A stretch of DNA of 64,000 bases from Daphnia pulex (GCF_021134715.1 NC_060026.1:6687001-6751000); one strand, 5' to 3'. Positions 10,613-24,300 are shown, numbered from the stretch's first letter. Notes: generated by a model not told the origin, from the letters alone. Translations and numbers: made by a program.

Positions 10613-10879
10613 ATCTTCAAGTGGCCAGTGGCGTATAGGGCTCTTTCGGATCTGTTTTATTTAGCCGATTTATCTGGCAACGCGGCATGGCGCCGTCTCT
10701 TGGTAGGGCGAGAACGGGGAGAAGACGGAGAATGGGAGGACGCCCTCCTCCCTCCCATTCCTCCCATTCTCCCTCTTCTCCCCGTTCTCGTCCTACCAAG
10801 AGACGGCACCATGCTGCGTTGCCAGATAAATCGGCTAAATAAAACAGATCCGAAAGAGCCCTATACGCCACTTGAAGAT
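10613..10879. mobile_element. Foldback/MITE-like element, 267 bp
   Basis: The whole segment is one long inverted repeat. The left end ATCTTCAAGTGG...CGTATAGGGCTC is mirrored by ...GAGCCCTATACGCCACTTGAAGAT. Arms are roughly 120-125 bases and meet in a purine/pyrimidine-rich centre near 10740-10765. The left arm carries a 7-base duplication (CCAGTGG) and there are a handful of substitutions. Because of the symmetry, both strands show near-identical short frames beginning AYRALSDLFYLADLSGN, which are shadows. I see no clear target-site duplication. It has no transposase, so it is a non-autonomous foldback element if mobile at all. Confidence 0.8.
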
Positions 10880-11413
10880 TCAATCAGAAAATTTAGTGTG
10901 TAAAAAAATTATAACTCAGGAAGTTGCCGTAATATTTAAAAATACAGCACGACAAGGCCTGTATGTTTTTGTTTTTGTTTCCTGTTATTTTTGTTTTGTT
11001 TGTTATTTTAACATGAAGAACAATTTGGAAATTGTAATTTATTCTTCTCTATTGATGCTCTTGGTTCCAAGATAATGCTAATTTTTCCAGTGAAGTAGGG
11101 TTTTGTTATACGAAGCAAGTATTAAATATTTTCACATTTAAGTGGAGAAATCAGTCTCGTCTACGAAAGAAATCGCATTCCACATTGCACCAGCACCACT
11201 TCTCAATACAGCTGGGGGCAGACAGTTGACTTATATCACGGCAAGTTTCCCTTTCCTCAAAACGTATTTAAACTATGATAGCCAAAGGCGTTCTGTCGCA
11301 CATTCTTCGGGATAAAAAACTCACAAGATGCTTTTGCGGTGCGCTCTTCAGCTCACGTCAACATGTGTGTAGAGATTGGAGAAAAAAGAAATGGCAAAAC
11401 GATCTTTAGCCGC

Positions 11414-11450
11414 TATATAAGCCTGTCCAACGCATGTTGTTCGGTCATAC
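11414..11450 (+). promoter_or_regulatory. TATA-box core promoter
   Basis: TATATAAG at 11414-11421 is followed 31 bases after its start by an initiator-like TCATAC (11445-11450). It sits 85-90 bases upstream of the start codon of the secreted-protein gene, which is the usual layout for a short 5' leader. Confidence 0.65.
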
Positions 11451-11504
11451 TCTGTCAGACTGTCGTCTATTGACCACAGAAGGAGCACCAATAGTTTTAT
11501 CAAC

Positions 11505-12879
11505 ATGAAGTTTTTTAACGTAAGTTAGTTAATTTGCTAACCAATTTTTTTCTATTATAAATAGGCTAAAATATAAATTAGCTTCAAATCAATAATGATG
11601 AATATTTTGATGAAAATATTCCTTTCCCTTTTAGATGAGAAATGGTGCAGCAGTTTCTGTTTGGCTGCTTTTTTTTCAAGTGTCGATAAAATTCTCCGAA
11701 TCGAGCTCTTCTCGTTTAGTTGGAATTAACAGTAAAAGTCGTTCATCACGAAAACCTGTCAACATTCAACGCGTGACTCGCAACGAAGAAATGCTAACGA
11801 GACAAAATAATCAACGAACAGATCATGGAAAAGATGTCGTCACGAATACTAAAGATACTAACGAATCTTCCATAGCAACAATTGATGACTTTTCGGAAAC
11901 AAAAGTCGAGTCTTTTAATGCCACTGCGCTACCTACAATCGAAGAAGAGATAAGTCCAATTAACCTAGCAGCGCTCAACAAAGTCGAGCAGCTGGCATTT
12001 CCTTTGGATGCTGACATATCTAGCTTACCTATTTCGGATCCTATTGGAACTTCATCTTTCCTCAACATCCTGGATGAATCTGAATCCAACTCGGACACAG
12101 AAAACTCAACTCACCAGCTAGAAGATTCTCTTATTGATCCTAAGATGATAGAATCGGAGCCGTTTCTCACCATTCTGGTAAACTCCCCGCCTCAAGTAGT
12201 GACAGAGCCATCGAAACCCGATTCCTCGCCCGCTTCGCCTTCCGGTTCAGTAAATGTTCCGCTTTCCTATCTACATTTGCGTGTTCCAATACCTCCATCA
12301 GCCTCAGCAATTGCCATCGCACCCCTAACCTTATTACCGTATAAACCGGTGAGCCCGATCCCGCCCTCTTTAGTAGAAGCCCCAGAAAATGTCGAGATAA
12401 GTTCTTCAGCAGCTAAATCTATGACTCATTCATCGACTTCACCCGAAAAAATATCCAAGTCTACGAATCTTACAGTTTTGCCGTTAAACACCTCTACTTC
12501 AGTGAAAATAGATTTGAAATCGAATTCTGGTCAGCAGGTATTAACGCATAACTCTGATAAACATCAGAATGTTTACCAGATATTACCGCCACTGTTAGGA
12601 GTAATATACCGTGTCGCACCCCAAACTTGGATTGCGCCTCCTTCTCTCGATCAGGAGTTTCAGTTCGATCAATCTAATAAATTTAACCTAGCTACCTCGT
12701 ACGGTATTCCTCATGCCGGGCATTCGTTATATGGAAACAACCATCGCCAAAAGTTCGGATCGCCTCCAACACTAAGGGCCTTAGGATTCCCTCCAATATC
12801 CAGCACTCGCGATAATCTGCGTCATGAAGTCAACTGGGCCAGAGTCGGTCAAACTTTTCGGTCGACAAATTTTGATTAG
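11505..12879 (+). CDS. Secreted Ser/Thr/Pro-rich protein, unrecognised
   Basis: A tiny first coding exon (11505-11519, MKFFN) ends at a GTAAGT donor. The second exon starts after CCCTTTTAG at 11635 and runs to a TAG, giving 419 residues. Joined, the N-terminus MKFFNMRNGAAVSVWLLFFQ makes a clear signal peptide, with a likely end near residues 27-30. The mature part is rich in Ser, Thr, Pro and Asn (with NxS/T sites), has alternating hydrophobic stretches (VYQILPPLLGVIYRVAPQTW near residue 325) and ends in a polar tail (ARVGQTFRSTNFD). There are no cysteine domains or chitin-binding consensus that I can see. The short first exon interrupting the signal peptide is common in arthropod cuticle and other secreted-protein genes. 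An AATAAA is near 13299. Extracellular or matrix role is inference from composition only. Confidence 0.7.
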
Positions 12880-12899
12880 TTAATTATAATTTTTTATTT

Positions 12900-14240
12900 C
12901 AATTTTGTGTCCTCGGGGTTATTTTTATTAACATGGATTTATTATACTTTGATATTTCTTTTATTTTTACTTTTTTTTAAATTGTGGCACTGCAATGACA
13001 TCACCGATATTACCCAAACGCACAACAGTATAGCATATGCATATCTCCATTTATTATTTGTACATCTCATTTTGCCATATTGATTCAATCTACCAGAGAA
13101 ACTCCTTCGACATTACCATCTGTGCGAGCTTTACAACATTATTTTATTTGGTGTGAACTTGCTTTTGTTGGTTGACTTTCGCATGTTATTACGTTTCCGA
13201 TGGTTTCCGAGTACTGCTATCTTAAATACTATACAGTATTTTATGTTGTACTGTTTGTTTCGGTTTATCTTTTATTTTTAGTAGGGTGATAATTCTGTAA
13301 ATAAAGAAAACAAATTAATTTTCGACTTGTTCATTTTGTGTTAATTGTATTTCAGATTTGAAAATTTTTACTACTCGTTCACGAGTCACAAGTCACGCCA
13401 AGGGCCAAGCGAAGTAATAAATGGACAATTTTTCATGATATGTCCGAAGTGGGGTACGGTAATACAAATAGGTTGTCCATTTTAGCAAATATTCTAGGGA
13501 TTGTGGTTATTACCCACTTACGTAGTCTCTGATGCGAAATCCTGGAATCACGAAATCATGTACATCAGAAAGGCTCGTTGATTAATTAGGTTTAAATCAG
13601 ATGGAATATCAGACGGAAAACTCCTGATACATATTGATTATTCGTAACCAAATTTGTATATACCGACACTTGTTTCGTGCAGAATGTGTATTACAAAAAA
13701 TGTCTTCGTACCAAAAGAAGTAGAATACTTTAAATTATCGGAGAGTTGGGATTTTACCAAATTACTGCAGATTATACCACACGCAAGTTTGGTAGAAGGG
13801 AGCAAAGAGGCTCACAGGAACATGTTGATCGACATACTTAATAAAAGATTATGAAGGAAACGGAATCTTTTAAATATAAGATTTTTTGAAAAAAAGTTCA
13901 CACTGCAGGGAATCAAGTGACACCATCAAGATGTTTTGGGGGGGGGGGGTTTTCTTTTAAGAAAGGCCAAGAATTGGAGGCTGGTTTGGGTAACCCCAAC
14001 CGAAACGCAAGTGGGAAGTATAGGTAGAACGTGAACCTTTTTAGACATAAACATGTATACATAAGCGTCGCTGGACTAATGATATGGAGGCCAAGAAAAT
14101 TTTCTATCCTACCACTCAGTCGTCAAGAAACAAAATTTGTTGTCACTTTTCATTTGTGTGTCAATATTCGCCTGCGTCTACTGTACCAATGGTCAGTGTA
14201 ATCGAGTTAAAATAAGCGAATTAATTACCGTTACACATAC
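12900..14240. other. 3' flank and intergenic, one weak frame
   Basis: Contains the 3' region of the secreted-protein gene and a poly-G run (13937-13947). A 66-codon plus-strand frame (13654-13854, contains KEVEYFKLSESWDFTKLLQ) looks somewhat protein-like but has no partner exon. I do not call it a gene. Confidence 0.35.
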
Positions 14241-14254
14241 AGGTAAAATCCACG

Positions 14255-14434
14255 ATGGTTCAGAAATGCCAACGAAGAGGTGTACCGGTAATACGGCCAT
14301 GTAGTCAAAAGAATCCGAACGTTCTACGTATTGAAGCCTTGTTGGTTATGTCTATTGCGGGACTACTAATTTATGCGGTATTTATAGCTAAGATTATGAA
14401 TCACCTGGAATCATCTTTCCTGCAACTGATATGA
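14255..14434 (+). CDS. Candidate 59-residue single-pass membrane microprotein
   Basis: The frame starts in a fair context (CACGATGG) just after a possible acceptor (CACATACAG). A basic N-terminal half (MVQKCQRRGVPVIRP) is followed by one hydrophobic segment (ALLVMSIAGLLIYAVFIAKI, residues about 33-52) and a short polar C-terminus. It is too short to be convincing from length alone. There is no family match that I recognise. It could also be an internal exon of an unseen gene or a chance frame. Confidence 0.25.
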   Translation: MVQKCQRRGVPVIRPCSQKNPNVLRIEALLVMSIAGLLIYAVFIAKIMNHLESSFLQLI

Positions 14435-14449
14435 TGATTCAAGTGTTCC

Positions 14450-15300
14450 ATATTTATTTATGTCTGTAATAACTTTGTAAAGCTTATAGACTGAAGAGGG
14501 AGCCGTTTTTTTGTACAAATACACAAAAATATCCAATGCAAATATTTCGACGCTTACCAAAAAAAAATTTACAGCTAAGTGCTATACTGCTACTTTTTGG
14601 CGTGACCTGAAAGACGGTAACTCAATAGTATATGTAGCCTATATATGGTCCATTGGGAAAGTACGTAAAAACGAAATTCTTTCGATTGTGAGTAGAAATT
14701 GATTTCACAAGTCGAGAGAAAAATTGGCTGAAGTATAGCGAAAAGGGATCAAAATATGACGTTGAATCACATTATTTACTCACAAAAGACGAGGTGCAAG
14801 CTGCATAATAATTCTCGCCGTTCAAAATATTGTAATTTTATAATATTAAATATAGGAATGATCAACTGATGGCATGAAATAAAATTTGGTGCGAATAAAC
14901 ATGCTGTCAACGGAACGTCAGCACAATTTGAGATGTGGCAGCATATAAAAATGTTATCCCTATATCGCCCTAGATCGTGTACTGTCACACAACGAAAGGA
15001 TTCAAAGGAACGACTAGGGAAAATTATAATTCACCGAAGTTAGGTTTAGCATTCAGCGTGTACAATAGTATGGCTGATTGGTCATGAAATTGTTAGTTGG
15101 GTAATCATTTGGCGCACCCCTCATCCGACAGCTATCCAGACGTAACGAGGGCTCTTCTGTACATAGAGCTGATCGGTCGAGCTCAGAAATATTTGGCGAC
15201 TTAAGACCACACGCAACTTTCCAAGTCTATAAGCTAAACGCCCGGCATATCAAGCGAAACGAACGGACGAAAAACCACGAACAACGAGCCAGGATTGAAA
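14450..15300. other. Intergenic / 3' flank of the RGK gene
   Basis: AT-rich, with no gene, RNA or repeat that I can support. It includes the region just 3' (minus strand) of the RGK stop codon, but I did not find a confident poly(A) signal. Confidence 0.35.
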
Positions 15301-15330
15301 GGGAAAGCCGTAGATGAAATGGAGACCATT

Positions 15331-18300
15331 TCAGAGGACTAGAAGATTTTCACACGATTTAGATCGATTGTCTTGGAGACACATCTTCTGCAGAATGTCA
15401 CGAGCGACGCCGAGTGACAGTGACGTGCGGGAGCCGCTTCCCATCAGTTTCTTCTTGCGACGCTTTTTGTTCAGATCCTCGCGCAGTCGGATTTGCTTGA
15501 GTACGCCGACCAGAAGCTCGTCCACGTTATGTTGAATGCCGCTCGACGTCTCGATGAACTTGCAATCATGTTCGGTAGCCAGCTTCTTGCCATCTTCGCA
15601 GAACAAAAAGAATTAAAAGATTGGACCAACTCGTGCTGATATCATTCATTAATCGAGTATTGTACCGGTTGAAACAATAGGGAACACTTGAAAATACATC
15701 AATCGATTTACGTCTGTTACTTATTACCAATTTCAGCCATGTGGCCGACGAGTGTTGAGAGAAGCTCTTACCGCTTATTAACCCATGTCATTTTGAAATT
15801 TATGTTAAAAATTTGCCCATAGCAGTATTAATTTAGAATTGGTTGGTCTATCAAATCTGTGTTAATGGGAAGGGATTAGGATATTTCTCCAAGTGTCGCA
15901 GTCGCAGTCATTTTTAATGAGAAGAGAGTGGTTGGCTACCATAAGTAGCATTAAAATATCAGATACGAATTATTCAGAATTATTGCTAGCGGCAAATAAT
16001 CTATGGGCGTGGTCCGCCGAATGCAAAGATTTGGTAACAGCAAATGTTTAATGTAAAACAACAAAATTCAAATTTAATTATTTTTATTCAGGCCTCGCGT
16101 GAATAGAAAAAGCGGGAAACCCATCAAAACAAAATTATTATGCAAACAAGAAAAACAGACAGCTTTTGTGTTTTGAGGGCTTGAGCCCAATGATTATAAG
16201 GAGAGACGCATCGCGCGTCGCCGATAGAATATGTCGTTACTCGTTACACTTTATTCGTCACAACTGCTTGCACTGCTGTTGCTGCGCAACACTTGTGGGT
16301 TGTGTTGACTCAACAGAACAGCAACGCACATCCCATCCTGTATAACGTATACGATCGAAACCCTACCAAAGTGGTAAGCTGCTGCTAGTGTGAACCGAGG
16401 CGACTATCAATTCTCTACGAGAACTGACGTTTTCCAAAAAAAAAAGAAGGTAAACAAATGGTCTGGGCAAGAAAAGCAGATAATCCACAACTTTCTCGGT
16501 CGATACCACAGCGGGGCTGGTATTTTGTTCATAATTTATCTGTAGAACGCTTCTATTACCACGCATCGGCAATGATCAATTGCAAATTGAACAATGAGAT
16601 ACTCAACTACGGTCGAAACAGCTTCATCTCTGACCCACAAGATCTGTTTGGTCGCAAACAGAGTGTTGTTTTGTTTGTTTTTTATGCGCGTGTCTCTTCT
16701 TGAGCATCTAATCAATCGAAACGATCGATTATTCATGATACGGTCTACATAGCGTAGGGGCATAACTGAGATGCACTGTCGCCTTTGTTATAGACGGCCG
16801 TTATAGCGCGAATCCTTCATACGCATAGTACGCACTACCTATGCCAGCGAAAAGACAACAAAGAATGAAGAAAATAAAACACAGGCCCATTAGTCACGGC
16901 CCTCTTGCACTTTTCCACCACCCACCCCTCACACCAAGGTGGGTTTGTAACTAGTTGTAATTCCCTCCGCTCCACCACGATAATGGACGGAGCTGGTCGT
17001 CGGTCGATGGATGCTCCGTATTGATTTTTTCTACAGGTCCGATGTTATGGCTGTATACAGTTACGGTATACTACGTTTGTATTTTGCTACTTATTCTATT
17101 ATTTAATCTATTTCCCTTTTTTTTATTTTCCAACATTTTCCTTCCATCCATCCTGACAGATGGAATCGCATTACCGCGGAGCACTACTATAAAACCATTC
17201 CGCTGTAACTTGTCTACGCTGTAGATTTCTTTTTATCTATAACGCTCGAAATTTAATCATGTCTGTCATTGAATTCACGGAATTAATAGAAGCAACGGTA
17301 AGTTGTCCATTTCCACGATGCTACTGTTTGCGCTCCAGATTTGATTAAGAGATGCGAAAGAAAAAGTTTAGCAATTTTCACTTTGTTGCTGCTCTTCGCG
17401 TTTCAAAACTGTCATCCTTGTTTACTTTTTTTTCTGTCCCTCTAGATCGTTGCTGTCTATCACGAACACTAGAAAAGACGCAGAGGCGATGGTTTAAGTA
17501 AGAAAATGTGTGTACTGCCTGGGACTTCCCGATGGTGGACACGGGTGTAATTTAAGAAAATGTCTTTGGTAAATCAATAAGGATGATATGGTATATCGCA
17601 AGTGCTATGGCCCTCGAGCAAGATAGAGACAGTGATAGATCAGTTACTATAATTGAAGATGGCCATATCTCATTTGTGCTAGTGGGATTTCCTTTTGGCC
17701 TGAAGCTACCATTAGAAAAAGGAAAACAAATATTGTTTAATGATACATTACCTTCGCATTTTATTATTCGCGATCGGGCTAAATCCACCTTGTTGCCAAC
17801 CAGGATGACGGCTTTCTCCTTTGTGCATGACTCTCGCCACAGGTACTTGAGAACCTCCTCGGCAAACTGGAAACTTCCACGGTCCGTTATGGAGTAAATG
17901 AGCACGAAGGCGTGCGGATCGTAGGTTGTGAGGCAATTCTCCACCTGTCGAGACCCAAGACGGATATCACCGGGTAAGAATTCGTAATAAGAAGGTGCTG
18001 AGTTTTGTAAATTTAAGATAATAAATACGTTGCGTAACGTCTGTGAACTAAGGAATGCAATTCAATAATCATAGGAGAACTAGACGGTTTTAAGATCATA
18101 AGACTATAGAAGACACACCCTAGTTTGGCATGGCCTCTCAGTCAATGCTTCACTCCTTTGTTCTCCGTAACCACAATTGCACAATGATGCGCAGACTTGA
18201 GTTCCATATCGGGTGGGGAAAATGCAAAATGAAAGGGTACACAAAACAAGACGGTCATGCTCGACATTAATTTCTCTTTGACAAACAAACAGACGTTTGA

Positions 18301-21300
18301 TGTCTTTTATGCTGAGCACTAACAAAAAATATCGCTGATCGTTAGCACCGAACGAAAACTGTAACTATTATTCTACAAACGCTACTGTACGACACACAAT
18401 TAAATTTTCTTGGAGGGAGACTTAAATAATTACAGCAAATGACGATTAAAATCATTATATTTTAATTTGGAAATTCTCTGAGAGTATGATATCTATATTT
18501 CGCTAATAATTTCAACACATTGGAACAATTTTAGAGGTAGGTCAAAGTATCATTGCTGAGATCAATAACTCTATGATACATTGATAACTGTAGACTGTAG
18601 ATCTGAAGACTTGCTTATTCTGCTATAAGCTAATTGGAGCTGATTACTAAAGGAAATTTTTTTGTAAGGGGAGTAGGCTAATATTTATAGGAATCGTCTT
18701 TTGAAATAGGTGAAAACCAAATCTGAAAATTTTGTGAAAAATTCTTTTCAGGGAAGATTGGACGATTAATTTATAGATTGTGGTTCTTCTAGCTATATGT
18801 ATATGAGCCCCACACTTACCGACATTTCAGCGCTGGCGTGGTCTATGAAAATCATTTCAGATTCTTCTCCGTCAAGTAGCACGCTGACTGTTTTCTCGCC
18901 AAATTCGTCGTCTGATCACAAATTCAATTTTAATGTAATTAGTTCAATAATTAATTTTTCCTATTATTTGTTATCTCATGTTAGTTCTTTATCTACGTCA
19001 ATGGATATTTTTTTGCAATGAATCAAAGGCTTTAAAATTAAGTTTAAAAATAAAAAAAAAGGTTACATCGTCGTCAGGCGTCAAATAACTACCTTTCTCA
19101 TATATAACGATCCGCCACAGTTCACACTGAACCAAATGATACAGTATAACAAATAAAATCTAAGACTCTTGCAGATTAGTATATATACGCGTATTCCAGA
19201 CTTATGCTAGAAACGCAAACACTATACAATTGAGAATAAATAACCGCCCACAACAAATTTATCGTACCCAAAGAAGCGTCGTAGGTGTTCATGTATTCGG
19301 ACGTCATGAATTGAGAAACAAGCGCCGTTTTACCAACGCCAGCCGCACCTGTGTGGACGATACATAGGTTTGTTAGAAAAACATGAAATGTGTGAAACTA
19401 TCGGTGTAGTACATATCCTTGAATCCTTCCATAACTTGTGTTTTCACTTTAGGACACAGACAAAACTAGTAAAGTGCAACGCTCGTTGTATCGCAGTGGG
19501 ATTCAATTTTTGAACGAGGTAAAATTATGTAGCTTATTATTTGTTTTAACTATTTTAAACTATTTCAATTTTAAAGTCAATTTTGCAATAGTAAAACTGA
19601 AGTTTATAGTTTATACCTAGCATGACTACGCGATACTTTGTGTTGGAGGTATCACAGCTCTCTTCAGACGAGACATAGCTGGAACCGCAACAAGATCCGC
19701 CAAAAGAACGCTCACCGCTCCGGCTCCTTCCGCTCCGACTGCTCAACCTGCTCAATATTAAATGGAAGCCCATTAGCACATTAGATTACGAGATGAACAA
19801 TTTGTGGTTCCAATAATCGACTAGACAGAGACATGTAGAAGCACGATTAGCTTGGACCCCAACTAGATATGGCGTTCCGTATACTACAGATATTAGAAAT
19901 ATACTCCAGAATCCAAGTTAATGCGTGGTACGGTAGTATAGATATCTAATACCTTGAAAGCGTAACGCACTAATGACTTTCCACATCAGTCAAATGATTA
20001 TTATTTTTTTTTTGTTTTTTGTTTTTTGTTTTTTGTCATGCTCTTCCCTGCTCTCCGGTGTACATGTCAAGCCAAGCTTAGCGTAAAAACCAGTAAAAAC
20101 TCGTTCTACTGCACACGTGAATAACGGCAACTCAAATCCTGATCGATTTTTTTCTTTCTAGCGAGATTATACTGTGTCCACGTGTAATGTATACTACTGT
20201 CGCACAGTTCTTTCGTCAATTGGCAAAATGGTTTCGTGTACATCATTAAAATCCTCCTCTTTTGTTTGTCGTTCTTTATTGTCTCTCTTTTTTCTTTTTT
20301 TTCTTTCTTTGGCGACTGGAAAGTGAAGTAAAAAATGATTTCTAACTGTCTGTGTTTGTCACGGGTTAACTTTTACTTTTGAGAAGAGTGTTCATCATTT
20401 CATATTTTGTCAGGATTCCAGGAAAACAAGTTTCCCGTTTTTTTCACCCTGCTGGAAATTAATCATTCGGAATTATTGTTGCCGTCACCAGAGTATGTGC
20501 ACGACAGACAGAAGGCACATTTCGAGTCGTTTCGAGTATATATCAAATGTAACCTTATATTTCAGTCTCACTGTTAAAAAGGGTACCAATTTTTGGGGGT
20601 TGTCAACCACCAAAAATTTGTAAATGCACGAAATTTTGACTTTTTTCGAAAATTCTGGGGTTTTACGTACCACTTTCATTTTTTCAAATTTAACTACAAA
20701 TATTTGGGGAAAATTACCCCCAAATTTTTGGGCATGGCCAGACATTTAGGGAGTGTATAATATATAAGCCTACTTGGGACATAGATTTTAGTCATGATTA
20801 GCAAAGTAATCCCGTCGGCAACCGGCAGAGACATAATGAAAAGTTCAGCTTTTCTATAAACTATGCAGCAGCGATAGAATTATTTCAAGTACATTTAAAA
20901 TTTTTATAGTTTATTCATTTTTATATTAATCAAAGTATTTGCAAACTACTTGTCAAGTAGATCAATTTTCCAACTTGAAATATTTTCAAGCATGCATCCC
21001 TTTCCTTAAAAATTATATCGATTTCTGAAAACGTAAGTATTCTAACGTATAATATTAAGTCTAAGTACTAGTATTTTCGACAAACACGCCCGCTACCCTC
21101 TAACTCTTATTTTCTATACTAACAAAGACTATAAAACTTTCTAAGTCCTTACGTACAGGAAATCAAATATAATTCATAAATATATATCATGATTATAAGT
21201 CAATTGGTCAAGTGGTTAGCGAGCTGAGCTAGCAAGTCAAAGGTTGAAGGTTCGACTCTGGTCCAAGTCGCATCTTTTATTTGTCTTCTGTACAACCCCG

Positions 21301-24300
21301 AACGTTTCGTATTGCGATACGATACAAATATTTCGGGTTTGGGAACCCCAGATCTCAGTTGCCGAGAATTTAGGGCGTTTAACCCCGAAATAGTTGGGAA
21401 GTTTTTTAACAGTGCTAAGTAGGTATTCTGTACATAATAGGTGGCAAACTCGGTTGACGTCCCGGATGCGCTTGACATAGGCCGCACACTTCCGCTTTTT
21501 CTTCCGTTTTTATTACATGTTTGCGTGCACCTCCATTCATCTCCGTGTCTATATAGAGGAGGTTAGAGAGCTTCATATCAGGGACACCACTTGAATAATT
21601 CTCCAGCCCTGTCTAGTTGATGAATGGATTTTGGGGGGGAGCTTTTGTTTCCCATTACTGAACTCTCGCCGAGACGTTCGCGAAGGGAATATAAGGCCCG
21701 AATTGGATGCTGCTGCGTTGTATAATATAGATCTTTCCTCCTCTGAACCAACAATAATAGCGACGATCCCTTTAGGTTGGCCCTGTCAGACTGTGTGTTG
21801 ACTGTTGACGACTTGATGCATAGAGACACACAACCGATGCGAGCTAGCTGCTAGCCTGATGATCAAAAACATTGAATCCTTTTGCCTATACACATATCTA
21901 CTTTAGAATGGCAACCCAGTAGGTTTTATTTTCCCTTCCCGAGCCCCGGCCGGAGATAAACTTTATAGGAAACTGAGCAAAGGGACGACTGTTGTCGTAG
22001 TAACGGCAGATCACGACCGAATGAGTCAAGTCATATACCTGTTGCACGCAGGCTATAATATATCTACCAGCTGTGCGCTACGTGGCTCAATCTATTCAGG
22101 GAAAGCTAAGAAAAGAAGGACCAACCCATTGCCTTTTAAGCCTCAACTTCAAAGGGAAAAGGATCTTTTTGGCCCGTTCAAGCAACTGAGTCCAGATCCC
22201 TGTGAATTGTCGTCCATGTGTGTGCCATGTCGTCGTCATGGTTCGCCAACTTCCCACTCGGCAACGTCCAAAACTCCTATTGCATGGATGATTAGGATCG
22301 AGGCAAGAGAGCGGTCAACAAAGGAATAGAATCCACCAGGTCTCTCTCTCTCTCTCTCTCTACCGTATCTGCACATTCAATAGCTGCTTTCATAGACCTA
22401 TTTATACCAACAACTTTACTTGTGGTGCATTGGATTGCTTCGCTGTGTTTGCTTTCGAAACATAATCAACCGGAAAAATACCACTTATTTTGTTTTTCAC
22501 GTTGAGTAGGTAAAATGTTGGAGTGCTTCTAGAAGATAAGATAAGTTACGTAACGTTTCTATTCCCCATATAAAAAATCTTTTGAGCTGACAAATGAAAT
22601 GGGGAAAATAAAATAAATAAGAAAGATGCTGAAGTGAGAAATGATTTCGACTGATAAGGTGAAAATCGATAACAGATCAAAGACGTTAAAAAAGAGTAAA
22701 AAGATCCGACGTAGAAAAAAAACGAAGAAAAAAATTATATTAATGGAAGGATCACGCATTTGATATATTTCTCATCTTTGGGCTGTAGAACCTTATAGCT
22801 TAGCTAAAAGTAGTCCTTGATGATCCGCACTGTTGCCCTTCTTTTCCCGTCTCCCCCTCCTCTCTTTCTCAATCTTTTTTACGGCCCTACACAAACGCTA
22901 TCTAATATAAGAACCGGGATCGATCCAAAAGATTTCTGGCAGTGATGAACATTTTTTTTTTCTTCCTTGTTTCCTTTTTTTCCTTCTCCCTTTTTCCTTT
23001 TATTTTGTTTTAATTCTGTTCTCCTTCAAGGGAGAGAATGGGATTGCGTAGATATTTTAAGGACAAGGTGATGTCGGGGAACAACTAAAGGAAGATCTGA
23101 GAGTCCTGGGGCCGTCAGACGAAACGACATGTCCGTCGAAGCCTCGAAGGGGTGACGCTCATCTCCCTTTTTTTTTTTTTTAGTTATTTTGGTGAAGTCC
23201 AAGAGTCACGATGATCAATAACCGCGGGGCTGGTTTACAAAGGAAAGTAACGAGACCTTTCCTCTCGTCCTTTTACTAATTATCTGCCCTCTATGCCTGT
23301 TGCCTGGGAAAATGAATAGCTCTTTGTCCAGTAGACCGGGCGTTTGCACCAATATTTACCAATTCCGCCCACTTCCCATCTCATTCATATTTGAACTATG
23401 CAGTACGTAATAAGGTAAACTTGAATGGAAAATGTCTCTTGAAATTCCGTTGGATTGTATAACTAAATTATTCAGAAACTGTAAAGGGGCGGCGACGTAA
23501 AGAATTCAGCATAGAGTAAATGGTGTTTCTTTGTTTGCTGGTCTATTGGCTGGCCCATAAATAATTGAATTCACCCTCGATCTTTCAACTAGACTCCACT
23601 TACTTCTTGGCTGGAAAATCGGATTTCGGGTTTTTCCATACAAACAACAACGTCAATTGCACATACACAGTGCACAGATATCGATCTCTGCAGATGAGAT
23701 GAACTGAGCACCAGATAACTGGAATGCCGAGGTCGATCTTGAAAGAAGATCCGCGTCACGTCTCGAGCCTCTCGCACTCGACGTGCTCAATAACCCTTGG
23801 AGGTTATAACCTCTTTGGCGGGGTAGATGGAAAAAGCCGAAACTGTGAACCACCAACGCCCTGAACCCATCGATTTTCTTCTCTCCAGTGTCGATCACGT
23901 TGACGCCCAGGTTGACGCGCACTTCACAGACAGAATATGGTGAGGAGAAACTCACCAGAGGTTTCAGGGAAATGGTATATGGATGACTGAGACTGAAATA
24001 TACGCAATAATAGAGTCCCTTTTATTTTTTCTTATTTCTTATTTTTGTTTCCCCCTCAACCTTCGATTTACATATAAATAGAGAAATTCATCGAGATTGG
24101 AAATTCTATGTTGATGTGTATCAAAGAAAAAGCTCTCGGAGAGCTTATCAATGCAATCTGATTTTGTGTTTCTAAAAAATCAATTGTTCTATTATAATTT
24201 TTGCAGGAGATAATATTTCATATTCAGGAGGAATATTTACAGAATCGGAAGAAAAAACAGGAACCAAGGTTGCTGTTTCCATGTATACAGAGAAATCGCG

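Noticed and set aside
10617..10903. Two near-identical frames on opposite strands (AYRALSDLFYLADLSGN)
   Set aside because: They are mirror images created by the foldback palindrome, not genes.
21200..21487. 95-codon minus-strand frame in an RGK intron
   Set aside because: It reads through the tRNA-like repeat, has no homology that I recognise, and lacks splice partners.
23653..23955. Possible extra RGK exon (100-codon minus-strand frame)
   Set aside because: No usable donor or acceptor in the needed phase. The neighbouring exons already join in frame without it.
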